The notes beneath the pieces were generated by a model. The model was not told where the DNA came from and did no database searches. It saw only the letters and a program-made list of their open reading frames with translations. From Tannerella sp. (GTDB lineage: Bacteria; Bacteroidota; Bacteroidia; Bacteroidales; Tannerellaceae), in contig JAITAY010000242.1 of the NCBI GenBank assembly GCA_031283915.1, positions 1-12,264 on the forward strand: a DNA stretch of 12,264 nucleotides, in the 5' to 3' direction. This document shows positions 1 to 7,853 of this stretch, piece by piece. The translations under genes were made by a program, and so were the position numbers. The first letter of the stretch is position 1; every line of letters starts with the position of its first letter.

Positions 1-66
1 CAGCAGAAATAACCGATTGTTTCGGCGTCATGTCCGATTTTATCCTGAAAGCAACATAAGAACGAA

Positions 67-157
67 CGGACAGGTTTCAGCCTGTTCCGCCCGCCGATTA
101 CGGTTCGCCCGGGCTTTAGCCCCATTCTTCTTCTTTCCGCCAGTTTTAACTGCCGGA
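67..157. repeat. Cluster of four short hairpins, REP-like
   Basis: Four small inverted repeats follow each other closely: CGGACAGG/CCTGTTCCG around TTTCAG (67-89, one bulged base), CCG/CGG around ATTA (94-103), GGGC/GCCC around TTTA (111-122) and CAG/CTG around TTTTAA, flanked by TCCG/CGGA with one C-C mismatch (136-157). Three of the four loops have the form TTTnA. Such strings of GC-stemmed hairpins with TTTnA loops resemble palindromic intergenic repeats of the REP kind associated with IS200-like transposases. That link is an inference from appearance; no transposase gene is present in the window. Confidence 0.45.
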
Positions 158-435
158 GAAAAACAGGCACAGCTTTCATCATTAATCATTATTTGACGTG
201 TCCGTTGAAAAACGCTCATCGGAATTCGGCAGAACGCATTTTGGGGGAAAAACAAAGTTGTTTGCCCGCCATAACGCCTGTCTTTTTGCCGGATTAGATT
301 AAATCTGGCGGGACGTAATGATATTTTCCGGTCGATTGATAGTTCTTTCTGAAAAACGAAGGCTGCGGAAAACAACAAGAAACGCTTGGAGAGATTTACA
401 TTACCTCCGTTTTGGATGTGTTTTAAAAGCAAACA

Positions 436-465
436 CCACCGGAACGGGAAAATCCGAACCGGTGG
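436..465. terminator. Nested symmetrical hairpin, possible terminator
   Basis: A perfect 7-bp stem CCACCGG/CCGGTGG (436-442 and 459-465) encloses a symmetrical AA/AA internal loop, a second stem CGGG/TCCG (one G-T pair) and an AAAA tetraloop. On the minus strand the hairpin is followed by TGTTTGCTTTT, a fairly T-rich tail. On the plus strand the tail CGCTCTATTTTC is weaker. It could terminate leftward transcription, or form structure upstream of the acetyltransferase promoter. The structure is read directly; the role is inferred. Confidence 0.4.
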
Positions 466-504
466 CGCTCTATTTTCATGTCATGCGTGGACAAACTCGG
501 TAAA

Positions 505-538
505 TTTTCATGGAGGCGTGATTTTTATGCTAACTTTG
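505..538 (+). promoter_or_regulatory. Bacteroides-type promoter for the acetyltransferase gene
   Basis: TAACTTTG at 531-538 matches the Bacteroidota -7 element TAnnTTTG exactly. A T-rich stretch (TTTT, 505-508) lies 22 nt upstream in place of the -33 TTTG, so the upstream half is weak. Transcription would start near 543-547, about 25 nt before the ATG at 570. The leader just before the ATG is A-rich (TAAAAATAG) with no Shine-Dalgarno motif, as is common in this phylum. Confidence 0.5.
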
Positions 539-569
539 CAACCGGAGTAATGATTTGAAATAAAAATAG

Positions 570-1043
570 ATGGATGAACAGAATATAGTGTATAAAAAAC
601 TGAATAAGAGTGAAATTCAAAACGCCAGAGATTTAATAATCGAATATATCAAATGGTTAAATCAGGATTTATCGTTTCAGAACATTGATGAAGAATTAAA
701 TAGCTTTCCTGAAAAATATAATGAGCCTGACGGGATATTTATTATAGCAAAAGAAAAGAGTCATGTTGTCGGCTGTGTTGGACTGAAAAAGCTGGACGGG
801 AAAATATGTGAAATGAAAAGATTATTCGTAAATGATAATTACAGGGGAAAAGGCATTGGAAGAAAACTGGTCGACAGAATCATTGAAGAAGCAAAATTAA
901 AAGATTATGAAATCATGCGACTGGATACCTTAGCGACAATGGAAAGCGCATTACGGTTATACGCTAAAAGTGGTTTTTATGAAATCAGTCCCTATTATAA
1001 TAATCCATACCGTGACGTAGTATATTTGGAAAAGAAGTTATGA
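570..1043 (+). CDS. GNAT family N-acetyltransferase
   Basis: A 157-residue protein of normal length for a single GNAT domain, predicted to transfer an acetyl group from acetyl-CoA to an amine. It is cytosolic: no signal peptide or membrane segment is seen. The acetyl-CoA motif A is clear: strand CEMKRLFV, then NDNYRGKGIGRKLVD (about residues 94-108), with the R/Q-x-x-G-x-G/A signature as R-G-K-G-I-G. The later segment MRLDTLATMESALRLYAKSGFYEI (in two parts, about 116-139) is the usual motif B region ending in the Y-x-x-x-GF turn. The substrate cannot be told; these subfamilies are often annotated only as GNAT. The gene is strikingly AT-rich (two lines counted by hand gave about 27 and 40 percent GC) next to neighbours near half GC, and its protein resembles Firmicutes GNATs in style, so recent transfer is plausible. 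It is followed 30 nt later by the protease gene on the same strand. Confidence 0.88.
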   Translation: MDEQNIVYKKLNKSEIQNARDLIIEYIKWLNQDLSFQNIDEELNSFPEKYNEPDGIFIIAKEKSHVVGCVGLKKLDGKICEMKRLFVNDNYRGKGIGRKLVDRIIEEAKLKDYEIMRLDTLATMESALRLYAKSGFYEISPYYNNPYRDVVYLEKKL

Positions 1044-1050
1044 AGAATAT

Positions 1051-1077
1051 ATGACAAAAAAGAAATCAAAAGAATGA
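1051..1077 (+). CDS. Possible 8-codon ORF overlapping the protease start
   Basis: ATG at 1051 opens MTKKKSKE and stops with TGA at 1075-1077, which overlaps the ATG at 1074 as ATGA. That arrangement is typical of translational coupling, so ribosomes finishing this mini-ORF could restart on the protease gene. The peptide is Lys-rich only because the stretch is A-rich, and may be chance. No family is recognised. Confidence 0.2.
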   Translation: MTKKKSKE

Positions 1078-1958
1078 AAAAGTCTATTCAATTTATTACT
1101 ATCGTATGCCTGGTAAGCTGGTTGACGGCGGGCGTTGCCTTTCTTTGCGGGCTTCGGCATACGGGAAGTTTGGGCTATACGGTTTTTGCTTCGGCGTACA
1201 TGTTGCTCCCTGCCCTGTGTGCCGTTGTTTTGCAAAAAATCCACGGAGAGCCGCTCTTCAAAGGTTTGGGAGTTTCGTTGAAGGTAAACGGGTGGTTTGG
1301 CGTGGCAATCATTACACCGATTTTGCTGGCTTTCGCCGCATCAGGGTTGAGTTTATGGCTGCCCGGTATTTCATTTTCGGGGACTTGTGAAGGATGGCTC
1401 TCGAAGCTTTCCGCCGAACAGGCGGCTGTTGCCACAAAGCAACTGTCGCAGTTCTCCCCCGTCATCCTGCTGATTCTGCAAATCGTGTCCGCCATTTTTG
1501 CAGGCTGTACCGTCAATGCGCTTTTTGCGCTTGGCGAAGAGCTTGGCTGGCGCGGCTATTTACTGCAATCGCTGAAAGGTAAAAAGTTTTGGCACATGGC
1601 CCTGCTCACGGGCATTGTGTGGGGATTTTGGCACTTTCCGCTGATTCTTATGGGACACAACTATCCGCAACATCCGGTTGCGGGCGTATTTATGATGGTG
1701 ATTTTTTGCGTTTTGCTCACGCCGGTAATGACCTATCTTGTCCTCAAATCGAAATCGGTCATCACGGCGGCAATTTATCACGGAACGCTCAACGCGATTG
1801 CCGGAATTTCGACGTTATACCTCGCAGGCGGCAACGACCTTACAAACGGCACAACCGGACTTGCCGGTTTTATCGCCCTTGCCATCATAACGTCCTGTTT
1901 TGTGCTGTACGACAGCTACGTTACAAAGGAGAAGATCTTTTTCTCGAAAATCAAATAA
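1074..1958 (+). CDS. CPBP family intramembrane metalloprotease (Abi domain)
   Basis: A 294-residue polytopic membrane protein with about seven or eight hydrophobic segments. The C-terminal half carries all three conserved motifs of the CPBP/Abi family (Rce1-like, PF02517): EELGWRG (about residues 154-160), the FWHFP motif (about 186-190) and HGTLNA (about 236-241). The two Glu of EExxxR and the two His are the residues expected to act in metal-dependent or glutamate-type intramembrane cleavage. Known members include Rce1, which processes prenylated proteins, and bacterial proteins linked to bacteriocin self-immunity; the substrate here is unknown. The ATG at 1074 begins a basic start (MKKS) followed directly by the first hydrophobic segment, which supports this start. 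It sits 30 nt after the acetyltransferase gene and has no clear promoter of its own, so co-transcription is likely. Its base composition is like the rest of the window and unlike the acetyltransferase gene. Confidence 0.9.
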   Translation: MKKSIQFITIVCLVSWLTAGVAFLCGLRHTGSLGYTVFASAYMLLPALCAVVLQKIHGEPLFKGLGVSLKVNGWFGVAIITPILLAFAASGLSLWLPGISFSGTCEGWLSKLSAEQAAVATKQLSQFSPVILLILQIVSAIFAGCTVNALFALGEELGWRGYLLQSLKGKKFWHMALLTGIVWGFWHFPLILMGHNYPQHPVAGVFMMVIFCVLLTPVMTYLVLKSKSVITAAIYHGTLNAIAGISTLYLAGGNDLTNGTTGLAGFIALAIITSCFVLYDSYVTKEKIFFSKIK

Positions 1959-1988
1959 AATGCATACACAGTAGAAAAACAGATATCC

Positions 1989-2046
1989 CACATCCTGTTT
2001 TAGCAACAGGTAAGCCTGAAGGCTTTGCTGTCAGATTCCGGATGTG
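1989..2046. repeat. Cloverleaf-like group of inverted repeats
   Basis: Two adjacent perfect hairpins, CCTGTT/AACAGG around TTAGC (1994-2010) and AAGCC/GGCTT around TGAA (2012-2025), are enclosed by CACAT/ATGTG (1989-1993 and 2042-2046), so the stretch can fold into a three-way junction. No T-run follows, so it is not a standard terminator for the upstream pair. In style it recalls the hairpin cluster near the left end. It lies in the 234-nt gap before the macroglobulin gene and just upstream of that gene's promoter. Confidence 0.4.
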
Positions 2047-2081
2047 TGTATTTGGGTTATGTATTCCGGCTCAAGAAAAAG

Positions 2082-2113
2082 TTTGAGGCACATGAGAATA
2101 ATGATTAACTTTG
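2082..2113 (+). promoter_or_regulatory. Bacteroides consensus promoter for the macroglobulin gene
   Basis: TTTG at 2082-2085 and TAACTTTG at 2106-2113 are separated by 20 nt. This is an exact match to the -33/-7 arrangement used by the primary sigma factor of Bacteroidota. Transcription should start near 2119-2122, leaving about 70 nt of leader to the ATG at 2193. It indicates that the macroglobulin gene has its own transcript rather than depending on the upstream pair. Confidence 0.72.
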
Positions 2114-2192
2114 GAGCTTTCATATCGGACGCTGTATGGATCGCAAAAGACCGGAACGTTTAAAGCCCTGCATGTGGACGGAATGGACGGAG

Positions 2193-5100
2193 ATGAACAA
2201 AAAAACAAGGAATATGAAACGTGTGACCCTTTTTGGGATGATTTTATGCCCCCTTATCGCGGGCTTTATGCTGTCTTCCTGCAAGCAGAACAAGGATATT
2301 GTACCCTCAGCCGAATATGCGCCCTTTGTGAGCGCCTATACGGGAGGCGTTGTTTCAACCCGGTCTGCTGTCCGGCTGGAACTGGCGCAGGAGCAGCCTG
2401 TCGTTGAGACAGGTGTGGAACTGGAACAAACATGGTTCGGTTTTTCGCCAGCCCTCAAAGGAAAAACCCGCTGGGTGAATAACCGGACCCTCGAATTTGT
2501 GCCCGATCCCGGAGAGTTGAAGCCGGGAACGCTTTACAATGCCACTTTTGCACTGGGAAAAGTCATCAAGGTGGACAAAAAGCTGGCGGAATTTAATTTT
2601 TCTTTCCGTGTGGAAGAGCGAAATTTCGTGGTGAAAGTCATGTCGCCAAGCGTCTCAACGGAGGCCGCGGATCAAGTCTCCGTCACGGGGGAAATACATT
2701 TTAGCGACGCACCTCCACAGGCTGACGTGGAGAAGATGATCACGGTTTCAAGAGACGGAGAATCGTTTAAGCCGGCTGTCGATCCTCTGGAAAATGCAGA
2801 CAGTTATCGTTTTACCATTAGCGGCATCCGTAAAAAGGAAGAAGACAGCGAACTCGAAATCAAGGTCTCCGGAAAAGCGATTCAAGTGAATAAGGAAGTC
2901 AGCGAAACCGTACCCATTCCGGCGATCCGCTCGTTTAAACTCATGTCGGCAGAACTGATCCGCACACCCGATTACGGGTTGCAGTTGACTTTTTCGAATC
3001 CGGTATCCGACAGCCAGGATTTGAACGGATTAATCACGTTGGAAGGCATTTCTTCTTTTGCTTCGCAGGTGCAGGACAATAAAATCAACCTGTTCTTCGA
3101 ACGCAAAAACGGACTTCAAGTCCTGACGGCGCAAGTCGATCAGGGACTGAAAAGCATCCATGATGAAAAACTGAATCAAACCCTCTCCCTTTCCGTAGCC
3201 TTGACATCGCTGGATCCCAAAGTCGAACTGTTGACCTCCGGCGTCATTCTGCCCAATTCGAATCATTTGATTTTGCCTTTCCGTGCCGTCAGTCTGCGGG
3301 CGGTTGACGTGCAGATCATCCGCATTTTCGAAAGCAATATATTGATGTTCCTGCAAAACAACGCCTTTTCTTCTTCGTCCTCCTACGTTTACGACCTGAG
3401 AAGAGCGGGACGCTTAGTATACAAAAAAGCGATCCGGTTAGACGGCGATCCGGACAAAACGGCGCAGAACCGGGAAAATTATTCCCTCGACTTAAGCCAT
3501 ATCATCAGGCAGGAACCGGGCGCCATCTACCGCGTGGAACTTTCTTTCAAACGGAAGTACGCCGTTTACCCGTGCGAAAACAGTTCGCAGCCGGATAACG
3601 AGTTGACGGGTATTAACGACGGCGAAATCAGCGAAAAAGACGATGCTGACTGGGATATTCCGTCAACCTATTATTACGGTTCATTCAATGAAGACCTGAA
3701 TTGGAGCGAATACGATTGGAGCGAGCGCGATAACCCCTGTCATGCAAGCTACTACATGCTTAGAGAACGGACGGCGGCCGTTAATATACTGGCCTCCGAC
3801 TTGGGAATGATTGTGAAAAGCAATGCGAATCATCAATTGTGGGTCGCCGTGTCGAATTTGCTGGATACCCAACCGGTCGCTAATGCGGAAGTGACAGCCT
3901 ATAATTTCCAGTTACAGCCCGTCGGCTCTGCCCGGACGGACGAAAACGGATTCGCCGCGTTCACGGCCAAAAACAAACCGTTCGCCGTCGTAGCCTCGAA
4001 CCGGGGGCAGAAAGCGTATCTCCGCATGACGGACGGCGAGGAGAATTTGCTAAGTCGCTTTGACGTGGGCGGAAAGGAAATCCAAAAGGGATTGAAAGGC
4101 TATCTTTACGGTGAGCGGGGCGTATGGCGACCGGGCGATACGCTTCATCTCTCGTTCATGCTGGAAGACCGGGAACAGCGTATCCCGGACAGTCACCCGG
4201 TCGCCATCGAAATATACAACCCCCGCGGACAGTTCCACACGAAACAAGTGTCGACCAACGGACTGAATGGCCTGTATACGTTCGCGCTGCCAACCCGTGC
4301 CGACGACCCGACGGGATTGTGGAATGCCTTCGTGAAAGTGGGTGGGACGTCTTTCCACAAGGCGTTGCGAATTGAAACCGTGAAACCGAACCGGCTAAAA
4401 ATCAATCTGGACATCCCCGGTTCCCGGCTTTCCGCGACCAACAGTCCGGCGCCGGTAAAACTCCATGCCGCCTGGCTGACGGGCGCCACGGCACAGCATC
4501 TGAATGCGAAAATGGAAATCACCCTCTCCGAAGCTTCCACCCAATTCAAAGGATATGAAAATTACCTCTTTCATAATCCGGCAACGGAGTTTTTTCCCGC
4601 TACATCGAACGTTTTTGAGGGAACGCTGAACGACCGGGGCGAAGCCGGCTTCGACCTGTATGTACCCCCGACGGAAGGTGCGCCGGGAATGTTGCAGGCA
4701 ACCGTTTCCTGCCGCGTGTATGAACCGGGGGGCGACGCAAGCTTTTATTACCGGACCATTCCCTGTTCTCCGTTCGAAACCTATGTGGGGATTGACTTTA
4801 ACCGCAAACCGTCCGAACCTTACCTGGAAACAGATGTGGAGCATACTTTTCATGTAGTCACACTGGATGCGGACGGTAAACCGGTGAACACCTCCGAACT
4901 GGAATACAAAATCTACCGCGTCGGCTGGGGTTGGTGGTGGGGATACGAAGACAAGTCGTATGCCTCCTATCTGCAAAACGCTTCCATCAAGCCGGTCGCT
5001 TCCGGTCAACTGCGTACGGCCGGCGGAAAAGCCCAAATCAAGTTCCAGGTGAATTACCCGGACTGGGGTTGTTACCTGGTTTATGTGAAAGACCGTAAAA

Positions 5101-7805
5101 ACGGACATGCCTGCGGCGGAACGGTCTACATGGATTGGCCGGACTGGCGGGGGCGTTCGAACAGGTCGAACCCGGACGATGTCCGTATGCTGACTTTCTC
5201 GACCGGGAAAACTTCATACGACGTCGGGGAAGAAGCAACGGTCATGATACCGGCGGCGGCAGGCGGACGTGCCCTGGTAGCTCTCGAAAACGGTTCGGAA
5301 GTGCTGAGCCGGGAATGGGTGGAGATTCCCGCGTCGGGCGACGCCAAATACACCTTCAAGGTGACGGAGCACATGGCGCCAAACATCTATGTACATGTCA
5401 GCCTGCTGCAGGCTCATGAACAGACGGCGAACGATTTGCCGATCCGCATGTATGGCGTTGTGCCGCTCTTCGTGACCAATAAAAATTCCGTCCTGACGCC
5501 CCGAATTGCGATGGCGGACGTTCTGCGTCCCGAGACGGATTTTACGGTAAAGGTGAAGGAAGCCGACGGAAAGCCCATGACATATACGCTGGCCGTGGTG
5601 GATGAAGGGCTGCTGGATCTGACGAATTTCAAGACGCCGGATCCGTGGAATGAATTTTATACCCGCGAAGCGTTGGGCATTCGCACGTGGGATTTATACG
5701 ACGCGGTGATCGGGTCGTTTACGGGGAAATACGGTTCCATTCTCGGCATTGGCGGCGACGGCGACCTCCGTGCACCAAACGGGAAAGCCAACCGTTTCAA
5801 GCCGGTGGTACGCTTCATCGGCCCGTTTGCACTCGGGAAAGGAAAGGAACGGACTCATTCCCTGACCCTGCCGTCGTATATCGGTTCGGTGCGCGTGATG
5901 GTCGTAGCCGGGCAGGACGGCGCATACGGGAAGGCGGAAAAGACGGTTCCCGTCCGTACGCCGCTGATGATCCTCCCTTCCTTGCCGCGCACAGTCAGTA
6001 TTGACGAAGAAATCGTTTTACCGGTCAATATCTTTGCGATGGAAAATGCCGTAAAGGATGTTTCCGTCAAAGTGGAAACCACCGGCAAACTCCGGATAAC
6101 CGGCCAAGAACAGCAGCGTACGACCTTCTCCGCCCCCGGCGACCGGATGATCTGCTTCGCCTTGAAGTCCGGCGCCGGGACGGGCATCGAAAAAGTAACG
6201 GTCACGGCTTCCGGAAACGGCCATACGTCCAGGGAAACGATTGAAATAGACATACGCAATCCGAATCCACCGGCGTTACATGCCACCGGCAAACTGCTGA
6301 ATCCCGGAGAATCGGCCGACTTCACCTGGCAATCGGACGGCGCCTCCGAGGGAAACTGGGTGAAACTGGAGGCTTCGCGTATTCCGTCGATAGACCCGAA
6401 CTGCCGGTTCGATTATCTGTATGACTATCCGCACTACTGTTCGGAACAGTTGACCTCGCGGGCATTACCCCTGTTGTTCCTTTCGTCTTTCAAAGAGCTG
6501 AGCAAAGAAGAAGCCGACGCGACGAAAACCCGTATCCGTGAAACGATCGCCCACTTATACACCCGTCAACTTTCCAATGGCGGCATTGCATACTGGGCGG
6601 GCGATACCCGTGCCGATACCTGGATTTCTTCCTATGCGGGCAGTTTCCTGGTAATGGCGAAGGAAAAAGGCTATCAGGTCAACGAGGGCGTGCTTAGCCG
6701 GTGGAAAAACTACCAGCGTGCCACGGCGCAAAACCGGCGACCGGAAAACGTTCGCCGGCGATATGAATACAGTAATGACGAATATGACCAGGCGTACCGG
6801 CTCTATACGCTTGCGCTGGCCGGTGTCCCGGAAATGGGCGCGATGAACCGGCTGAAGGAAACGAAAAACCTGTCGCAGCAGGCATCTTGGCGGCTGGCTG
6901 CCGCCTATGCGATGGCAGGCAAGGAAAACGTAGCCGGTGAATTGATCTTTAATCAAAAGACGGAAGTCGTTCCATACTCGTTGAACAACGCCTGGTACGG
7001 TTCCTCCAGCATGGACGAAGCGCTGATTCTGGAAACGCTGATATGGTTGGGCAGGGAGAAGGACGCCTTTTTGCTGGCGCAAAAGATATCACGGGAGCTG
7101 TCCAAAGAAAACACCTTTACGACGCAGACAACGGCTCATGCACTGGCGGCCATGGCGCGCCTGGCGGAAAAGACTTCCGGTACGTTGCAGTTTGACTGGT
7201 CGCTGAACGGAACGGAACAGGCTCCGGTGAAGACCGGCAAAGCCGTTTTCCTGCAGGACCTGCCTCTCAGGCCGGCTTCCGGCAAAGTGACGGTAAGGAA
7301 CGCGGGCGACGGCGTGTTGTATGTCAACCTGGCCTCCAAGGCTAAGCCTTTCCGGGATTCATTGCCCGCGATGGCGAACCATATCCGGCTGGATGTGTCT
7401 TATATGCTGCCGGACGGATCGATGGCTGACGTTTCGCATCTCAGGCAGGGACAGGATGTGGTGGCTGAAATAAAGGTGTCGAACATAAGCGGATATTGCG
7501 ATTATACGAATCTGGCGCTGACGCAAATCATTCCGTCGGGCTGGGAAATATACAACGAACGGATGGAGCAACCGGAAGAAACCGGCAGGGACAGCCGGTA
7601 CACGGCATACACGTACCGCGACATACGGGATGACCGCGTATTGACTTATTTCGATTTACCCCGTAACGGGAGCAGGACATTTAAAGTAAGGCTGATGGCC
7701 TCGTATGCAGGTTCCTTTGTGCTTCCGGCCATCCACTGTGAAGCGATGTATGACGCCAGCGTACAGGCACGAACTGTAGCCGGCCGCGTCACTGTTGAAC
7801 AGTGA
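2193..7805 (+). CDS. Alpha-2-macroglobulin family lipoprotein with intact thioester
   Basis: A predicted 1870-residue secreted lipoprotein, normal length for the Bacteroidota form. It begins with a basic n-region, a hydrophobic core and a lipobox LSSC (Cys30), so it should be acylated and membrane-anchored. Recognisable parts in order are MG-type beta domains; the MG2 signature YLYGERGVWRPGD (about 637-649); a Trp/Tyr-rich segment (GWGWWWGYED); the A2M-domain signature AVVDEGLLDLT (about 1134-1144); FKPVVRFIGPF (about 1202-1212); the thioester CSEQ (Cys1416, bases 6438-6449) opening an alpha-helical thioester domain; and the C-terminal segment with NLALTQIIPSGWEIYN. Family knowledge: cleavage of a bait region exposes the Cys-Gln thioester, which binds the attacking protease covalently, protecting the cell from host or rival proteases. 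A frame opens earlier at 2136, but that would put 19 charged residues before the signal peptide. ATG 2193 has GGA five nt upstream; ATG 2214 (MKRV) is also possible. The frequent partner gene pbpC (penicillin-binding protein 1C) is not downstream here. Confidence 0.93.
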   Translation: MNKKTRNMKRVTLFGMILCPLIAGFMLSSCKQNKDIVPSAEYAPFVSAYTGGVVSTRSAVRLELAQEQPVVETGVELEQTWFGFSPALKGKTRWVNNRTLEFVPDPGELKPGTLYNATFALGKVIKVDKKLAEFNFSFRVEERNFVVKVMSPSVSTEAADQVSVTGEIHFSDAPPQADVEKMITVSRDGESFKPAVDPLENADSYRFTISGIRKKEEDSELEIKVSGKAIQVNKEVSETVPIPAIRSFKLMSAELIRTPDYGLQLTFSNPVSDSQDLNGLITLEGISSFASQVQDNKINLFFERKNGLQVLTAQVDQGLKSIHDEKLNQTLSLSVALTSLDPKVELLTSGVILPNSNHLILPFRAVSLRAVDVQIIRIFESNILMFLQNNAFSSSSSYVYDLRRAGRLVYKKAIRLDGDPDKTAQNRENYSLDLSHIIRQEPGAIYRVELSFKRKYAVYPCENSSQPDNELTGINDGEISEKDDADWDIPSTYYYGSFNEDLNWSEYDWSERDNPCHASYYMLRERTAAVNILASDLGMIVKSNANHQLWVAVSNLLDTQPVANAEVTAYNFQLQPVGSARTDENGFAAFTAKNKPFAVVASNRGQKAYLRMTDGEENLLSRFDVGGKEIQKGLKGYLYGERGVWRPGDTLHLSFMLEDREQRIPDSHPVAIEIYNPRGQFHTKQVSTNGLNGLYTFALPTRADDPTGLWNAFVKVGGTSFHKALRIETVKPNRLKINLDIPGSRLSATNSPAPVKLHAAWLTGATAQHLNAKMEITLSEASTQFKGYENYLFHNPATEFFPATSNVFEGTLNDRGEAGFDLYVPPTEGAPGMLQATVSCRVYEPGGDASFYYRTIPCSPFETYVGIDFNRKPSEPYLETDVEHTFHVVTLDADGKPVNTSELEYKIYRVGWGWWWGYEDKSYASYLQNASIKPVASGQLRTAGGKAQIKFQVNYPDWGCYLVYVKDRKNGHACGGTVYMDWPDWRGRSNRSNPDDVRMLTFSTGKTSYDVGEEATVMIPAAAGGRALVALENGSEVLSREWVEIPASGDAKYTFKVTEHMAPNIYVHVSLLQAHEQTANDLPIRMYGVVPLFVTNKNSVLTPRIAMADVLRPETDFTVKVKEADGKPMTYTLAVVDEGLLDLTNFKTPDPWNEFYTREALGIRTWDLYDAVIGSFTGKYGSILGIGGDGDLRAPNGKANRFKPVVRFIGPFALGKGKERTHSLTLPSYIGSVRVMVVAGQDGAYGKAEKTVPVRTPLMILPSLPRTVSIDEEIVLPVNIFAMENAVKDVSVKVETTGKLRITGQEQQRTTFSAPGDRMICFALKSGAGTGIEKVTVTASGNGHTSRETIEIDIRNPNPPALHATGKLLNPGESADFTWQSDGASEGNWVKLEASRIPSIDPNCRFDYLYDYPHYCSEQLTSRALPLLFLSSFKELSKEEADATKTRIRETIAHLYTRQLSNGGIAYWAGDTRADTWISSYAGSFLVMAKEKGYQVNEGVLSRWKNYQRATAQNRRPENVRRRYEYSNDEYDQAYRLYTLALAGVPEMGAMNRLKETKNLSQQASWRLAAAYAMAGKENVAGELIFNQKTEVVPYSLNNAWYGSSSMDEALILETLIWLGREKDAFLLAQKISRELSKENTFTTQTTAHALAAMARLAEKTSGTLQFDWSLNGTEQAPVKTGKAVFLQDLPLRPASGKVTVRNAGDGVLYVNLASKAKPFRDSLPAMANHIRLDVSYMLPDGSMADVSHLRQGQDVVAEIKVSNISGYCDYTNLALTQIIPSGWEIYNERMEQPEETGRDSRYTAYTYRDIRDDRVLTYFDLPRNGSRTFKVRLMASYAGSFVLPAIHCEAMYDASVQARTVAGRVTVEQ

Positions 7806-7826
7806 AAATGCGATTAATGATACGTG

Positions 7827-7844
7827 TGTTTTTGCGCAAAAACA
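7827..7844. terminator. 18-nt perfect palindrome after the macroglobulin gene
   Basis: TGTTTTTGCGCAAAAACA is its own exact reverse complement and starts 22 nt after the stop codon. As RNA it gives a 7-bp A/T-rich stem with a GCGC loop on either strand. It could act as a weak bidirectional transcription end or as a dimer-protein binding site. A T-run tail is lacking on the plus strand, so termination is only a guess. Confidence 0.35.
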
Positions 7845-7853
7845 AAAACAGGC

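Larger units (their letters stand above)
1..569. other. 5' region without a supportable gene
   Basis: I see no convincing protein gene here. Forward frame 1 closes with TAA at 10-12, which could be the tail of an upstream gene, but three codons cannot show that. A minus-strand frame open over about 40-432 starts only at TTG and gives a basic, low-complexity product without a recognisable domain; its C-terminal part is read through the hairpin cluster. A plus-strand frame over 318-503 crosses a strong hairpin and is also unconvincing. What the stretch does hold is a hairpin cluster (67-157), a nested hairpin (436-465) and a Bacteroides-type promoter element (near 531) feeding the acetyltransferase gene. 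Confidence 0.6.

Noticed and set aside
40..432. Minus-strand open frame of 130 codons upstream of the acetyltransferase gene
   Set aside because: It begins only at TTG, its product is basic and without a known domain, and part of it is read through the hairpin cluster. No ribosome site or promoter supports it.
318..503. Plus-strand open frame of 61 codons
   Set aside because: It crosses the nested hairpin at 436-465, shows no domain and no convincing start signal.
2136..2192. Extended N-terminus of the macroglobulin from ATG 2136
   Set aside because: It would place 19 mostly charged residues ahead of a normal lipoprotein signal peptide. Starts at 2193 or 2214 give a standard one.
3600..3760. 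Acidic, Tyr/Trp-rich stretch in the macroglobulin as an unusual insertion
   Set aside because: Stretches like this, ending in ERDNPC, are to my knowledge a normal trait of Bacteroidota macroglobulins, so it is not treated as novel.
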